A DNA stretch of 64,000 nt from Streptomyces armeniacus (lineage in GTDB: Bacteria; Actinomycetota; Actinomycetes; Streptomycetales; Streptomycetaceae): NCBI RefSeq assembly GCF_003355155.1, contig NZ_CP031320.1, positions 3,091,367 to 3,155,366 of the forward strand. The letters are read 5' to 3'. The notes below the pieces were generated by a model that worked only from the letters and a program-made list of their open reading frames with translations, was not told the origin of the DNA and searched no databases. A program made the position numbers and the translations under genes. Positions 46,601 through 53,251 of the stretch are shown one piece after another. Every line of letters starts with the position of its first letter. Within the stretch, counting starts at the first letter, position 1.

Positions 46601-47389
46601 CCGGACGCGGACGCCTTCGCCAGGGTGCTGCAGATCCGGCCGCGCGGCAGCCGGCAGCCGCTGTTCTGCGTGCACGGCGGCGGCGGTCTCGGCTGGCCGT
46701 TCATGGAGCTGGGCGGCGCGCTGGACGACAGCGTGCCGGTGTACGCCTTCCAGGCCGGCGGGATCCTGGAGACGGGCGGGCAGCCCGGCACCGTGGTGGA
46801 GATGGCCGCGGAGTACCTCGCCGAGGTGCGGCGCATCCAGCCCGACGGCCCGTACCACCTGCTCGGCTGGTCCTTCGGCGCGCTCGTCGCGCACGAGATG
46901 GCGCGGCAGCTGCAGGAGTCGGGCGAAGAGGTCGCGCTGCTGGCGAACCTCGACGGGTTCCCCGCCGCCGCGACCGGTGCGGAGCCCGTACACGGCGACG
47001 CCGAGGTGTACGCGGAGATCCTGCGGCGGTGCGGGCTGGACCCGGCCGGGATTCCGGAGCTGACGGCGGAGAGCGTGCTGAGCCTGCTCGCCCGGAGCGC
47101 GAACCCGCTGGCCGAGCTGAGCACGCAGCAGCTGGCCAACATGGTGACGGTCATCCGGCGGTTGAGCGGCATGGGCGAGGCGCACCTGCCCGGGCGCTAC
47201 CGCGGCGACATGTTGTTCTTCGCGGCCACCCGGGACGTCGGCGCCGGCGCCCCGGACGAGACCGCCTGGAAGGAGCACGTGGAGGGCAGCGTGATCCGGC
47301 ACGAAGTGGACGCGGACCACGAGGGGATGCTGAGCCCGGACTCCGTCCCGCAGATCGCTTCGGTGCTCATGGCCGCACTCGACCGCTGA
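40673..47389 (+). CDS. Fused ORF: membrane GTPase plus single-module NRPS (C-A-T-TE)
   Basis: One open frame of 2238 codons. Residues 1-240 are low complexity; 245-710 a GTPase (P-loop GATGSGKSS, 287-295; [17 protein letters not shown]); two membrane helices lie near 720-780. After an Arg/Thr/Ala-rich linker (about 840-905) an NRPS follows: condensation domain (HHIAADG, His1037-His1038), adenylation domain ([37 protein letters not shown]), thiolation domain (GGDSIRS, Ser1934) and thioesterase (GWSFG, Ser2067). By eye the A-domain code is D-I-L-Q-L-G-L-I-W-K, which I associate with glycine. No in-frame stop separates the halves; the NRPS could start separately at ATG 43190 (AAGGGGG nine bases upstream). 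Start ATG 40673 follows AGGAGAGGTG. Confidence 0.75.
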   Translation: MSSADVRADGSSGGSGTGRGAGTGTGARTGSGARTEGGPDGVEQDAAEAEPWPDAGEGPEAPAQVFRPEGGGTAGAADEAEPAAEAPGAASVERGGWDDGLIARRAPHAEADLEARRRERANGHRTDAGVRAEDDADGHRARGRDGGVEKGADRGVDRGVERDGDADRCAGSAHGHAGAGTGAGASAERTAPPAKGRSAEAAEAADANTPRTPRTAGTTRDIPDPYGSVGGVGDSALLRRLGALRELVGLSRTRLEGKVLAEPLRVLEEAGARGRLSRAYTTVAIAGATGSGKSSLFNALAGRALSEVGVRRPTTAQPIACTWEAEREGGADGLLDRLGIAPVVRRRVRDAGLHGLVLIDLPDHDSVAEGHREQVDRLLRLVDAVVWVVDPEKYADAVLHERYLRPLAGYAEVTFVVLNQTDRLPGDATDTVLDDLRQLLDEDGVALGEHGEPGARVLATSALTGDGITELREELGAFAAAREAPARRLTADLDGAAARLRPAYADPDAPGPVGLTEQAREDFEDRLASAVGAVAAGQAAERAWLRHAERSCGTPWSQLVRWHDTRRQERQQQPGGGAAARGTGAGGGSRNGARAGAGTGAGTGTAPGRRQGAGAVQGAAEGAVEGAPRVARPVLAQAVRELAARAVTGLPEAWRKTVRDAAWRGAEGLPEALDAVVAEVAEAPEADMEAEPDAENGAEPASAPVADGGWHGPVRLHRPPWWAAAMAGQGLLLAVQVLGLIWLVGAVFGSYDGELWLPVALVLGGALGGPLLAWGCRAAARGPARAYGQEEERRLRRLAAGCGRSRVLEPVAAELLRYREVRGQYVIAAGGAERRGLLRMGRILAGDWYHAYPARVPPGRRGARPGREARAYGYGAHTRARSRARTRTRARARTRLTTVRPALTPAERPELIPLSPAQQRMWFLNRLEGPADTYNLPWVLRLDGALDRAALAAALGDVVARHETLRTVFPETDGTAYQRILENPPVQLPVRDVTPGELTEQITEFARQGFDLAVELPLRARLFALSETEHVLVTVIHHIAADGWSNAPMARDLSRAYTARLDGAPPAFEPLPVQYADYTLWQRKLLGREEDPGSAASRQLDYWRQALANMPEELQLPTDFPRPPMPSYRGGTVDFHIDPAAHARAAKLAQECGASLFMVVQAALSTLLAKLGGQDDIALGTPIAGRTDEALNDLVGLFVNTLVLRADVSGNPTFRELVDRVRTVDLAGFEHQDVPFERLVDVLAPSRSMARNPLFQVLFALQNNDAATFELAGLRATADSARTGSARFDLAFELAERQPVPAAGADAPGGMTGRLEYSADLFTQESAQLLADRLCMLLDALTREPDLHLGSVTPMLPGEAERLLGTWNGAPAHPAGEPLAARIEARTAAAPSQIALISDDGVLTYRALGERSNRLAHALIARGAGPGTLVAIALPRSASMVVAALAVLKSGAAYLPIDPVYPPDRIGYMLDDAAPVLVLTETSVARELPQLASHPQLCLDEPEVRRTLLRMPGTDLTAADRPGGLPTPDHTAYVIYTSGSTGRPKGVVVPLGSFTNFLTELGRMLDLDAHDRFVSVTTFGFDIANLELFAPLLAGSTLVLAGNRTVRDPMELAELLLSTGATVLQATPTLWHTLVDEYPEALNGLHALTGGEAIPPALAAAVQGATQRLTNLYGPTETTIWSTAADIDSSGNPLIGKPLAGNRVYVLDEWLRPVPPGVTGELYIGGAAVTLGYHNRLTLTAERFIADPFAAEPGARMYRTGDLVRWTSEGLLDYLGRGDNQVKVSGFRIELGEIEAALLSHPQVNRAVVTVRTDSSGTPRLAAYVVPQDPQGQGDQGGQGENASVEARDLRAHLAVELPAHMIPATFTELAEFPLTPNAKVDRKALPAPEPVATTGGRGPQTPLEETLCAVFADVLGVEQVGAEADFFELGGDSIRSIRLVGRARDRGVGLTPADVFVHRTVAGLAAVATTQQGAAPDADAFARVLQIRPRGSRQPLFCVHGGGGLGWPFMELGGALDDSVPVYAFQAGGILETGGQPGTVVEMAAEYLAEVRRIQPDGPYHLLGWSFGALVAHEMARQLQESGEEVALLANLDGFPAAATGAEPVHGDAEVYAEILRRCGLDPAGIPELTAESVLSLLARSANPLAELSTQQLANMVTVIRRLSGMGEAHLPGRYRGDMLFFAATRDVGAGAPDETAWKEHVEGSVIRHEVDADHEGMLSPDSVPQIASVLMAALDR
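43240..43274. terminator. Strong GC stem-loop at the GTPase-NRPS junction
   Basis: CCCGCCCGGG (43240-43249) and CCCGGGCGGG (43265-43274) form a perfect 10-bp stem with a 15-base loop. It lies after the last GTPase-like residues and before the condensation domain, where a terminator or processing site would be expected if these were two genes. Within the single open frame it encodes part of the low-complexity linker. Confidence 0.45.
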
Positions 47390-47442
47390 CAGAGAGATCC
47401 CGCGGCGAGACCGCGTTCGGACAGAAAAGGGGTGGACACGAG

Positions 47443-47649
47443 ATGAGCAATCCGTTCGACGACGAGGACGGCACGTTCCACGTGCTGGTCAACCACGAGG
47501 GCCAGCACAGCCTGTGGCCGGTCTTCGCCGAGGTGCCGGCCGGCTGGACGACCGTCCTCGCGGACACCGACCGGGCCAGCGCGCTGGCGTACATCGAGCA
47601 GCACTGGACGGACCTGCGCCCGGCCAGCCTGATCAACGCGAGCAACTGA
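47443..47649 (+). CDS. mbtH: MbtH-like NRPS accessory protein
   Basis: A 68-aa MbtH-family protein with the family core [19 protein letters not shown] and the C-terminal [10 protein letters not shown]. MbtH proteins bind adenylation domains and are often needed for their solubility and activity. It directly follows the NRPS (54 bp), so it is the partner of that A domain. ATG at 47443 has AAAAGGGG upstream. Confidence 0.95.
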   Translation: MSNPFDDEDGTFHVLVNHEGQHSLWPVFAEVPAGWTTVLADTDRASALAYIEQHWTDLRPASLINASN

Positions 47650-47659
47650 CCCGCGACCC

Positions 47660-47675
47660 CGGCCCGCACGGGCCG
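47660..47675 (+). terminator. Small hairpin between MbtH and ACP genes
   Basis: CGGCCC (47660-47665), loop GCAC and GGGCCG (47670-47675) form a 6-bp hairpin just after the MbtH stop. A CA-rich run (ACACCACACAC repeated, 47690-47712) follows. It may attenuate transcription into the ACP-KS genes or stabilise the upstream messenger. Confidence 0.35.
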
Positions 47676-47769
47676 CGGAGCGTCGCGCGACACCACACAC
47701 ACCACACACACCGGAAACACCGCGGAACGGCCGCGGCACACCGGGCAATCCAACCGGAGGAAGACAGAC

Positions 47770-48021
47770 ATGCCTGTCACCATCGACGAAGCCACCGAGG
47801 CCAAGGTCCGCGAGATCCTCGTGGAGTCCCTGGAGCTGGAGGAGGAGCTGACCCGCACCGGCCTGTTCAAGGAGGACTACGACGCGGACTCGCTCGGTGC
47901 CATCGAAGTGCTCTCCGCGCTGGAGAAGACCTTCGGCGTCACCATCGAGCAGGACGAACTCCCGAACATGGTCAACTTCGAGGCCGTCCTGGAGGTCCTG
48001 TCCCGGGCCGAGGCCCGATGA
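47770..48021 (+). CDS. Acyl carrier protein
   Basis: An 83-aa stand-alone ACP. DADSLGAIEVLSALE contains the phosphopantetheine serine (Ser41), and the acidic helical pattern is typical of type II systems. GGAGGAAG precedes the ATG. Its stop overlaps the KS start (ATGA), so ACP and KS are co-translated. The dedicated Sfp-type transferase at the end of the operon would activate it. It carries the growing acyl chain for the KS-CLF pair. Confidence 0.95.
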   Translation: MPVTIDEATEAKVREILVESLELEEELTRTGLFKEDYDADSLGAIEVLSALEKTFGVTIEQDELPNMVNFEAVLEVLSRAEAR

Positions 48022-49238
48022 CTGCCCAGCGTGTGGTGCTGACCGGCATCGGCGTCCTGAGCAGCATCGGCAACGGGGTCGACGAGTTCACCACGGCGCT
48101 CCGCGAGGGGCGCTGTGGTGCCGGTCCCATCACGCTGTTCGACTCGACCGACTTCCGGCAGCAAGTCGCCCACGAGGTCACCGACTTCGAGCCGGAGCGC
48201 TGGGTGCACAACACCCCGCTCGACGAGCTGGGCCGTGCCAGCCAGTTCTCCATCGCCGCCGCCCGGATGGCGATGGCCGACGCCGGCCTGGAGCCGGCTC
48301 AGCTGCGGGACCGTCCGGGCCTGGTCACCGTCGGCACCACCGACGGTGAGGCACGGGAGCTGGACCAGCTCGTCGAGGCCGAGGTGGCGGACGGGCCGGA
48401 GCGGCTGAACCGCAACGCCGTACGCCGGCTGCCCGCGCACCGGCTGGCGCTGTCCGTCGTACGCGAGCTGGGCCTGGCGCGCGCGGTGCCCTCCGTACTG
48501 GGCACCGCCTGCGCGGCGGGCAACTACGCGATCGGCGACGGGCTGGACGCGGTCGGCTCGGGTGAGGCCGACTACGCGCTGGTCGGCGGCTCCGACGCGC
48601 TGGCGCGGCGTACCTTCGCCGGGTTCTCCCGGCTCGGGCTGGTCGCGTCGGACCGCTGCCGGCCATTCGACGCCGACCGCGAGGGCCTGCTCACCGCGGA
48701 GGGTGCGGGCGTACTGCTGCTGGAGCCGCTGGACTCGGCGGTCGCCCGCGGCGCCCACATCTACGCGGAGTTCCTGGGTTACGGCCTGAACTGCGACGCG
48801 CACCACCCGACGGCGCCGGACCAGGAGAGCGTCACCCGTTGCATGGCGCTCGCCCTGGAGGACGCCGGGGTCAAGCCGGCGGACGTGGACCTGGTGTCCG
48901 CGCACGGCACCGGCACGCGTACGAACGACGTCACCGAGAGCCGCGCGATCCGCGAGCTGTTCGAGGACGGGCCGCCGCCGACCGTGGCACTGAAGTCCAT
49001 GCTCGGGCACTCCATGGGCGCCGCCAGCGCGCTGGGTGCCGCGGCCTCCGCCATCGCACTGTCCCGGGGCTTCATCCCGCCCACCGTCAACCACCGTACG
49101 ACCGACCCGGAATGCGGCATCGACTGTGTGCCCAACGACGCCGTCGAGGCGCCGCTGCGGGTGGTCATGAACAACGGCCTGGCCTTCGGGGGCAACAACG
49201 CCTCCGTCGTGCTGGGCCGGTACGAGGAGGCAAGCTGA
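48018..49238 (+). CDS. Beta-ketoacyl-ACP synthase, KS-alpha of a type II PKS
   Basis: A 406-aa ketosynthase of the FabF/type II PKS group with a complete triad: Cys165 (GTACAAGN), His296 (SAHGTGT) and His331 (LGHSMGAAS). It condenses malonyl-ACP units onto the acyl starter. It overlaps the ACP gene by four bases and is followed, with a one-base overlap, by a related protein lacking the active-site residues, the KS-alpha/CLF layout. The ketoreductase next to it suggests reduction after extension, as in highly reducing type II PKSs. Confidence 0.93.
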   Translation: MTAQRVVLTGIGVLSSIGNGVDEFTTALREGRCGAGPITLFDSTDFRQQVAHEVTDFEPERWVHNTPLDELGRASQFSIAAARMAMADAGLEPAQLRDRPGLVTVGTTDGEARELDQLVEAEVADGPERLNRNAVRRLPAHRLALSVVRELGLARAVPSVLGTACAAGNYAIGDGLDAVGSGEADYALVGGSDALARRTFAGFSRLGLVASDRCRPFDADREGLLTAEGAGVLLLEPLDSAVARGAHIYAEFLGYGLNCDAHHPTAPDQESVTRCMALALEDAGVKPADVDLVSAHGTGTRTNDVTESRAIRELFEDGPPPTVALKSMLGHSMGAASALGAAASAIALSRGFIPPTVNHRTTDPECGIDCVPNDAVEAPLRVVMNNGLAFGGNNASVVLGRYEEAS

Positions 49239-50425
49239 TGAGCACCGCCCCAGCCGCTCAGCGGGTGCGGGGACCGGTCATCACCGCCTGGTCTGCCGTG
49301 TCCCCGTACGGCATCGGCCATGCCGCGTTCACCGACGGTGTCCGGGAGGGCAGGAGCACCGACTCGCCGGTGGACGCGGAGACCTGGCAGAGCCCGGACG
49401 AACGGGCCTGCCTGGTCCCGGACTTCGACATACGCGCCGTGCTGGGCAAGGCCAGCACCCGCAGCATGGACCGGGTGACCGGGCTGGCCGTCACCGCGGT
49501 CCGGGAGCTCTTCGCGGAGGCGGAGGCCGCGCAGAACCCGGTCCCGGCCGGCGCGGGCACCGCGCTGGTGCTGGGCACCACGCTCGGCAGCGCGCAGTCC
49601 CAGCACGACTTCGTGCGCGCCTCGTTCGAGGAGGCCAAGCCGTACGACGTCGACCCCCGCCGGATGCCGAACACCCTGATGAACTGCGCCGCGGCGGCCA
49701 CCGCCATCCGGTTCGACCTCAAGGGGCCGAACTCCACGGTGGCCGGCGGCCGGATGTCCGGGCTGCTCGCGCTCGGCTACGCGCGCCGGCTGCTCGCCGC
49801 GGGACGCACCGAACGTGCCCTCGTGGGCGCGGTGGAGGAGTACTCCCGCAGCCGCGCCTGGATCGACCGGCACAGCAGGGGCGCGGACGACGACCGGGGC
49901 GACCGGCCGGGTGCCCTGCTCGGTGAGGGCTGCGCGATGCTGCTGCTGGAGCCGGCCGCCGGGGAGTCGGAGGGCGCCGGCGCCGCCGCGCAGCCGGACG
50001 GCGCCGAGGGCCACGCCCGTACGGCACTCGCCGAACTGCTCGCCATCGACATCCGCGCGGACGTGCGCGACGATCCGGCCGCCACCCTGCGGGAGAGCAT
50101 CGCCCATGCGCTGGGTGAGGCCGGGGTGACGCCCGACCAGGTGTGGGCGGCGACGGCCGGGGAGCTTCCCGGGCCGCTCGGGGCGGACGAACGCCGGCTG
50201 CTGACCGAGGTCTTCGGCGAGCCGGTCACCGCGCGCGGGCGCGGACACGAACTGCTGGGGGACACCGCCGCCGTTTCCGGGATCTTCCAGCTCACCACGC
50301 TGCTCGTACGGGCGGCGGAGGAAGCGGAGGCTGCGGACCGGTTCGCGGTGATCACCTCCGTGGACGAGTACGGCATGATCGCCTGCGCCGTGCTGCGGCT
50401 GCCGGCACAGAACGGGGGGAGTTAA
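49238..50425 (+). CDS. KS-like chain length factor (KS-beta), catalytically dead
   Basis: A 395-aa ketosynthase homologue. The fold pattern is retained (VITAWSAVSPYG at the start, ALVLGTTLGS, LLGEGCAMLLLEP, LGDTAAVSG near the end), but the nucleophile region reads KGPNSTVAGGRMSG with no cysteine, and the first catalytic histidine region reads ATAGELPGP. It therefore cannot condense and most likely dimerises with the upstream KS to set chain length. The start ATG overlaps the KS stop (TGATG), typical of KS-CLF pairs, giving 1:1 expression. Confidence 0.88.
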   Translation: MSTAPAAQRVRGPVITAWSAVSPYGIGHAAFTDGVREGRSTDSPVDAETWQSPDERACLVPDFDIRAVLGKASTRSMDRVTGLAVTAVRELFAEAEAAQNPVPAGAGTALVLGTTLGSAQSQHDFVRASFEEAKPYDVDPRRMPNTLMNCAAAATAIRFDLKGPNSTVAGGRMSGLLALGYARRLLAAGRTERALVGAVEEYSRSRAWIDRHSRGADDDRGDRPGALLGEGCAMLLLEPAAGESEGAGAAAQPDGAEGHARTALAELLAIDIRADVRDDPAATLRESIAHALGEAGVTPDQVWAATAGELPGPLGADERRLLTEVFGEPVTARGRGHELLGDTAAVSGIFQLTTLLVRAAEEAEAADRFAVITSVDEYGMIACAVLRLPAQNGGS

Positions 50426-50428
50426 CCA

Positions 50429-51178
50429 GTGAGCACACCGGAGAAACCGGCCGTCGCACTCGTCAGCGGCGGCTCCCGGGGCATCGGGCGGGCCGCGGCG
50501 CTGCGTCTCGCCCGGGACGGATTCAGGATCAGCTTCTGCTACCGCTCCGACGAGGACTCGGCCGAACAGCTGCGCAAGGAGCTGGCCGACATCGGCGTGG
50601 ACAGCCTCGCGGAACGCGTCGACGTCAGCGAGGCCCAGGCCGTACGCGACTGGGTCACCCGTACGGAACGGGAGTTCGGCCCCATCGCGGTGGCCGTGAC
50701 CAGCGCGGGCATCACCCGCGACAAGCCGCTGCTGATGATGTCCGACGAGGACTGGCACCAGGTCGTCGACACGAACCTGGACGGCGTCGCCCACGTCTGC
50801 CGGGCCGTGCTGTTCCCGATGGTCAAGCGGAAGTCCGGCTCGATCATCACCCTCTCCTCGGTCTCCGGTGTCTACGGCAACCCGGGACAGGGCAACTACT
50901 CCGCCTCCAAGGGCGGCATCATCGCGCTCACCCGGGCCCTGGCCAAGGAGGCGGGACGGTACGGCGTCCGGGCGAACGCCGTCGCGCCCGGCATGATCGA
51001 GACCGCGATGACCGACGCGCTCAACGACGCCCAGCGCGAGCGCTCCATCGCCGCCATTCCGCTCGGCCGCTTCGGCAGCGCCGACGAAGTCGCCGAGACA
51101 GTGTCCTTCCTGGCCTCCGAGAAGGCCTCGTACATCACCGGATCCGTGCTGCAGGTGGACGGCGGCATCGTCCTGTGA
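50429..51178 (+). CDS. 3-ketoacyl-ACP reductase (FabG-type SDR)
   Basis: A 249-aa classical short-chain dehydrogenase. NADPH motif SGGSRGIG (13-20), TSAGITRD, catalytic Tyr157 and Lys161 (YSASK) with Ser144, and the FabG-like end GSVLQVDGGIVL. It would reduce the beta-keto group after each KS-CLF extension. GTG at 50429 has GGGGGAG upstream, three bases after the CLF stop. No dehydratase or enoyl reductase gene is visible in the cluster. Confidence 0.93.
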   Translation: MSTPEKPAVALVSGGSRGIGRAAALRLARDGFRISFCYRSDEDSAEQLRKELADIGVDSLAERVDVSEAQAVRDWVTRTEREFGPIAVAVTSAGITRDKPLLMMSDEDWHQVVDTNLDGVAHVCRAVLFPMVKRKSGSIITLSSVSGVYGNPGQGNYSASKGGIIALTRALAKEAGRYGVRANAVAPGMIETAMTDALNDAQRERSIAAIPLGRFGSADEVAETVSFLASEKASYITGSVLQVDGGIVL

Positions 51179-51270
51179 ACGGCATTCCCCTGGCCGCCCG
51201 GCAACGCGGCGGCGCGGTCAGCCGTACCCATTTCCACCTGCCCGAGTCCGACAAGGAGTTCCGACCGTGA
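51175..51270 (+). CDS. Possible 31-aa peptide coupled at both ends
   Basis: A GTG at 51175 overlaps the ketoreductase stop (GTGA), and the frame stays open to a TGA at 51268-51270 that overlaps the methyltransferase start in the same way (GTGA). The peptide begins MNGIPLAARQRG and ends ESDKEFRP, hydrophilic and basic. I know no family for it. Double coupling could occur by chance, and the 3' part also has to carry the methyltransferase ribosome-binding site. Confidence 0.3.
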   Translation: MNGIPLAARQRGGAVSRTHFHLPESDKEFRP

Positions 51271-52358
51271 ATACCTCAGCCACCACCGCATCCGCCAACC
51301 ACACGCCGCTCGTGGACACGACGCTGTTGCCCGCGGGGGGCGACGGAGAAGTGCAGGCCGCACACCGGGTGTACGAGCACCTCGTGGGCATCTGGGCGCC
51401 CGGCGTCGTCGAAGCCGCCCAGGACCTGGGCGCGTTCGCCGTGCTCACCGAGGGTCCGGCCACCGCCGCGCAGATCGCCGAGCGGCTGGACACCGACCTG
51501 CGGGCCACGCGCGTACTGCTGGACGGCCTGCACGCGTACGACATCCTGGGCCGCGTCCGCGGTGACGACGGACAACCGGTCTACAGCCTCCCGCCGGAGC
51601 TGCACGGGGTGTTCGCACCGGGCGGCCTCTACAGCCTCGCGGGGAAGATCACGCACGACCGCAAGGTCGCCTGGAACGCTTGGCGCAACCTCGCCGACAA
51701 CGTGCGCAGCGGCACCCAGGAGCTCAACCAGATATCCGAGGAGGACTACACCTCCCTCGTCCACGGCATCAACTTCTGGGCGCCGCCCATCACCCAGGTC
51801 CTCGCCAAGGGCCTGCGGGAGCACGGCTGGACCTCCGGTGCCGGCCGCAGCATGATCGACGTCGGCTGCGGCACGGGCATCTACAGCCAGCTGCTGCTGA
51901 ACGAGTTCCCCGAACTCCGCGCGCGGGGCCTCGATGTGGAGCGGATCGTCCCCATCGCCCGGGAGCAGGCGGAGCGGCTGGGCGTCGCGGACCGCTTCCG
52001 TCCGGAGATCTGCGACTTCTGGAACGACGACTGGGGCAACGACAGCAGCCTCGCGCTGTTCGTCAACATCTTCCACCTGCAGACCGCGGAGTCGGCGCAC
52101 GAGCTGCTGCTCAAGACCTCCAAGGCGCTGGCGGAGGACGGTGTCATCGCGATCGCCGACCACATCGTCGACGAGGACAAGGACGGCTCCACGCAGAACA
52201 AGTTCTCCCGGCTGTTCGCCGCGTCGATGCTCGCCACCGGCGGCGGTGACGCGTTCACCGTGCTGGACTACGACAAGTGGCTCGCGGACGCCGGCCTGCG
52301 CAGGATCGCTCTGCTGGACGCTCCCATGCACCGGGTGCTGCTGGCCGGCCACGCCTGA
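51267..52358 (+). CDS. SAM-dependent O-methyltransferase
   Basis: A 363-aa enzyme of the plant/bacterial O-methyltransferase type: N-terminal winged-helix dimerisation domain (about 25-110, AAQIAERLDTDLRATRVLLD), then a Rossmann domain with SAM motif DVGCGTGIYS near residue 200 and LDVERIVPIAREQAERLG. AAGGAG precedes the GTG start. It probably methylates a hydroxyl or carboxyl on the polyketide or N-acyl product. The fifth PKS-side gene of the operon. Confidence 0.9.
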   Translation: MNTSATTASANHTPLVDTTLLPAGGDGEVQAAHRVYEHLVGIWAPGVVEAAQDLGAFAVLTEGPATAAQIAERLDTDLRATRVLLDGLHAYDILGRVRGDDGQPVYSLPPELHGVFAPGGLYSLAGKITHDRKVAWNAWRNLADNVRSGTQELNQISEEDYTSLVHGINFWAPPITQVLAKGLREHGWTSGAGRSMIDVGCGTGIYSQLLLNEFPELRARGLDVERIVPIAREQAERLGVADRFRPEICDFWNDDWGNDSSLALFVNIFHLQTAESAHELLLKTSKALAEDGVIAIADHIVDEDKDGSTQNKFSRLFAASMLATGGGDAFTVLDYDKWLADAGLRRIALLDAPMHRVLLAGHA

Positions 52359-52370
52359 GGCGGCTGCGGG

Positions 52371-53195
52371 ATGCGGTTGGTGCCACCGCTGGCCGCGGGC
52401 GAGTGCCAGGTCTGGTGGGCCGACGCGAGCGCGTCCCACGGCCTGCTCGCCGCCGCCGGCGGGGAGAACGCCGGTGCCGCCGCGACCGCGGCCGTCGGTC
52501 TGCTGGACGCGCGCGAGCGTACGCACTGGCAGCGGCTGCGCAATCCGGCCGGCCGTGCGCTGTATCTGACGGCGCACGTCCTGGCCCGGCTGGTGCTGGG
52601 CGCGCAACTGCGCCTGCCACCGGCCGAGTTGGCGTTCGACGCGGAGTGCGCACGCTGCGGTGGCCCGCACGGCAAGCCGCGGCTTGCGGAACGGGCGGGC
52701 CGTGCGGGCCGTGCGGGGCCGGAGAGCACCGCCGGCTGGGAGTTCTCGCTCTCCCACACGCCGCACCGGGTCGCGGTCGCGATGGCGCGCCGCACCCCGC
52801 TGGGGGTGGACGTGGAACGCGTCCGCGACCGGGCGGCGGCGACCGTCGCCAGGACGCTCAGCGAGCGCGAGTACGCCACCCTCAACGCCCGCCCGGCGCA
52901 CTGCCGGGCGGGCGACTTCGCCCGTTACTGGGCCCGTAAAGAGGCCGCGCTGAAGGCCACCGGGGATGGTCTGGCCGTACGGCCCGACCTGCTCACCGTC
53001 AGCGGCCCGGACGCCCCGGCCGCGCTGCTGGGCTGGTCCGGCCCCCAGGCCCCGCACAGCACCGTGCACTTGGTCGATCTCGCTCCCGGCACCGGCTACC
53101 GGGCCTGCCTCGGCGTGCTCGCCGAGGCAGACGCCACGCCACGGGTGACGGAGCACGACGCCGGGGCGCTGCTGCGCGCGAGCCTGCCGGCCTGA
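52371..53195 (+). CDS. 4'-phosphopantetheinyl transferase (Sfp type)
   Basis: A 274-aa PPTase with the Sfp signatures GVDVE (Mg2+ site) and YWARKEAALKATGDGL, and the upstream basic region HGKPRL with FSLSHT. It transfers phosphopantetheine from CoA to the serine of the ACP and the NRPS thiolation domain. The last gene of the cluster, 12 bases after the methyltransferase and followed by a strong terminator, marking the right border. Confidence 0.93.
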   Translation: MRLVPPLAAGECQVWWADASASHGLLAAAGGENAGAAATAAVGLLDARERTHWQRLRNPAGRALYLTAHVLARLVLGAQLRLPPAELAFDAECARCGGPHGKPRLAERAGRAGRAGPESTAGWEFSLSHTPHRVAVAMARRTPLGVDVERVRDRAAATVARTLSEREYATLNARPAHCRAGDFARYWARKEAALKATGDGLAVRPDLLTVSGPDAPAALLGWSGPQAPHSTVHLVDLAPGTGYRACLGVLAEADATPRVTEHDAGALLRASLPA

Positions 53196-53198
53196 GCC

Positions 53199-53226
53199 GC
53201 CGGTCCGCCGCTCGCGGCGGGCCGGC
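53199..53226. terminator. Terminator at the right end of the PKS-NRPS cluster
   Basis: A 12-bp stem (GCCGGTCCGCCG at 53199-53210; CGGCGGGCCGGC at 53215-53226; one G-T pair) with a CTCG loop, four bases after the PPTase stop. It lies between convergent genes and may serve both. No U-tract, as usual in this genus. Confidence 0.75.
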
Positions 53227-53251
53227 ACGGCCCGAGCCGGTGCCTGCGGGG

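Noticed and set aside
44282..47320. Long antisense open frame opposite the NRPS
   Set aside because: It is Arg/Gln/His-rich shadow translation of the A-T-TE domains without any recognisable fold.
43400..47389. Siderophore NRPS
   Set aside because: There is no hydroxamate or catechol enzyme, no siderophore importer, and the A-domain code reads as glycine; the TE and the neighbouring KS-CLF genes point to an acylated amino acid.
47770..53195. Aryl polyene cluster
   Set aside because: KS, CLF, KR, ACP, methyltransferase and PPTase are shared, but no ammonia-lyase, dehydratase or acyltransferase is present in the window and an NRPS heads the operon.
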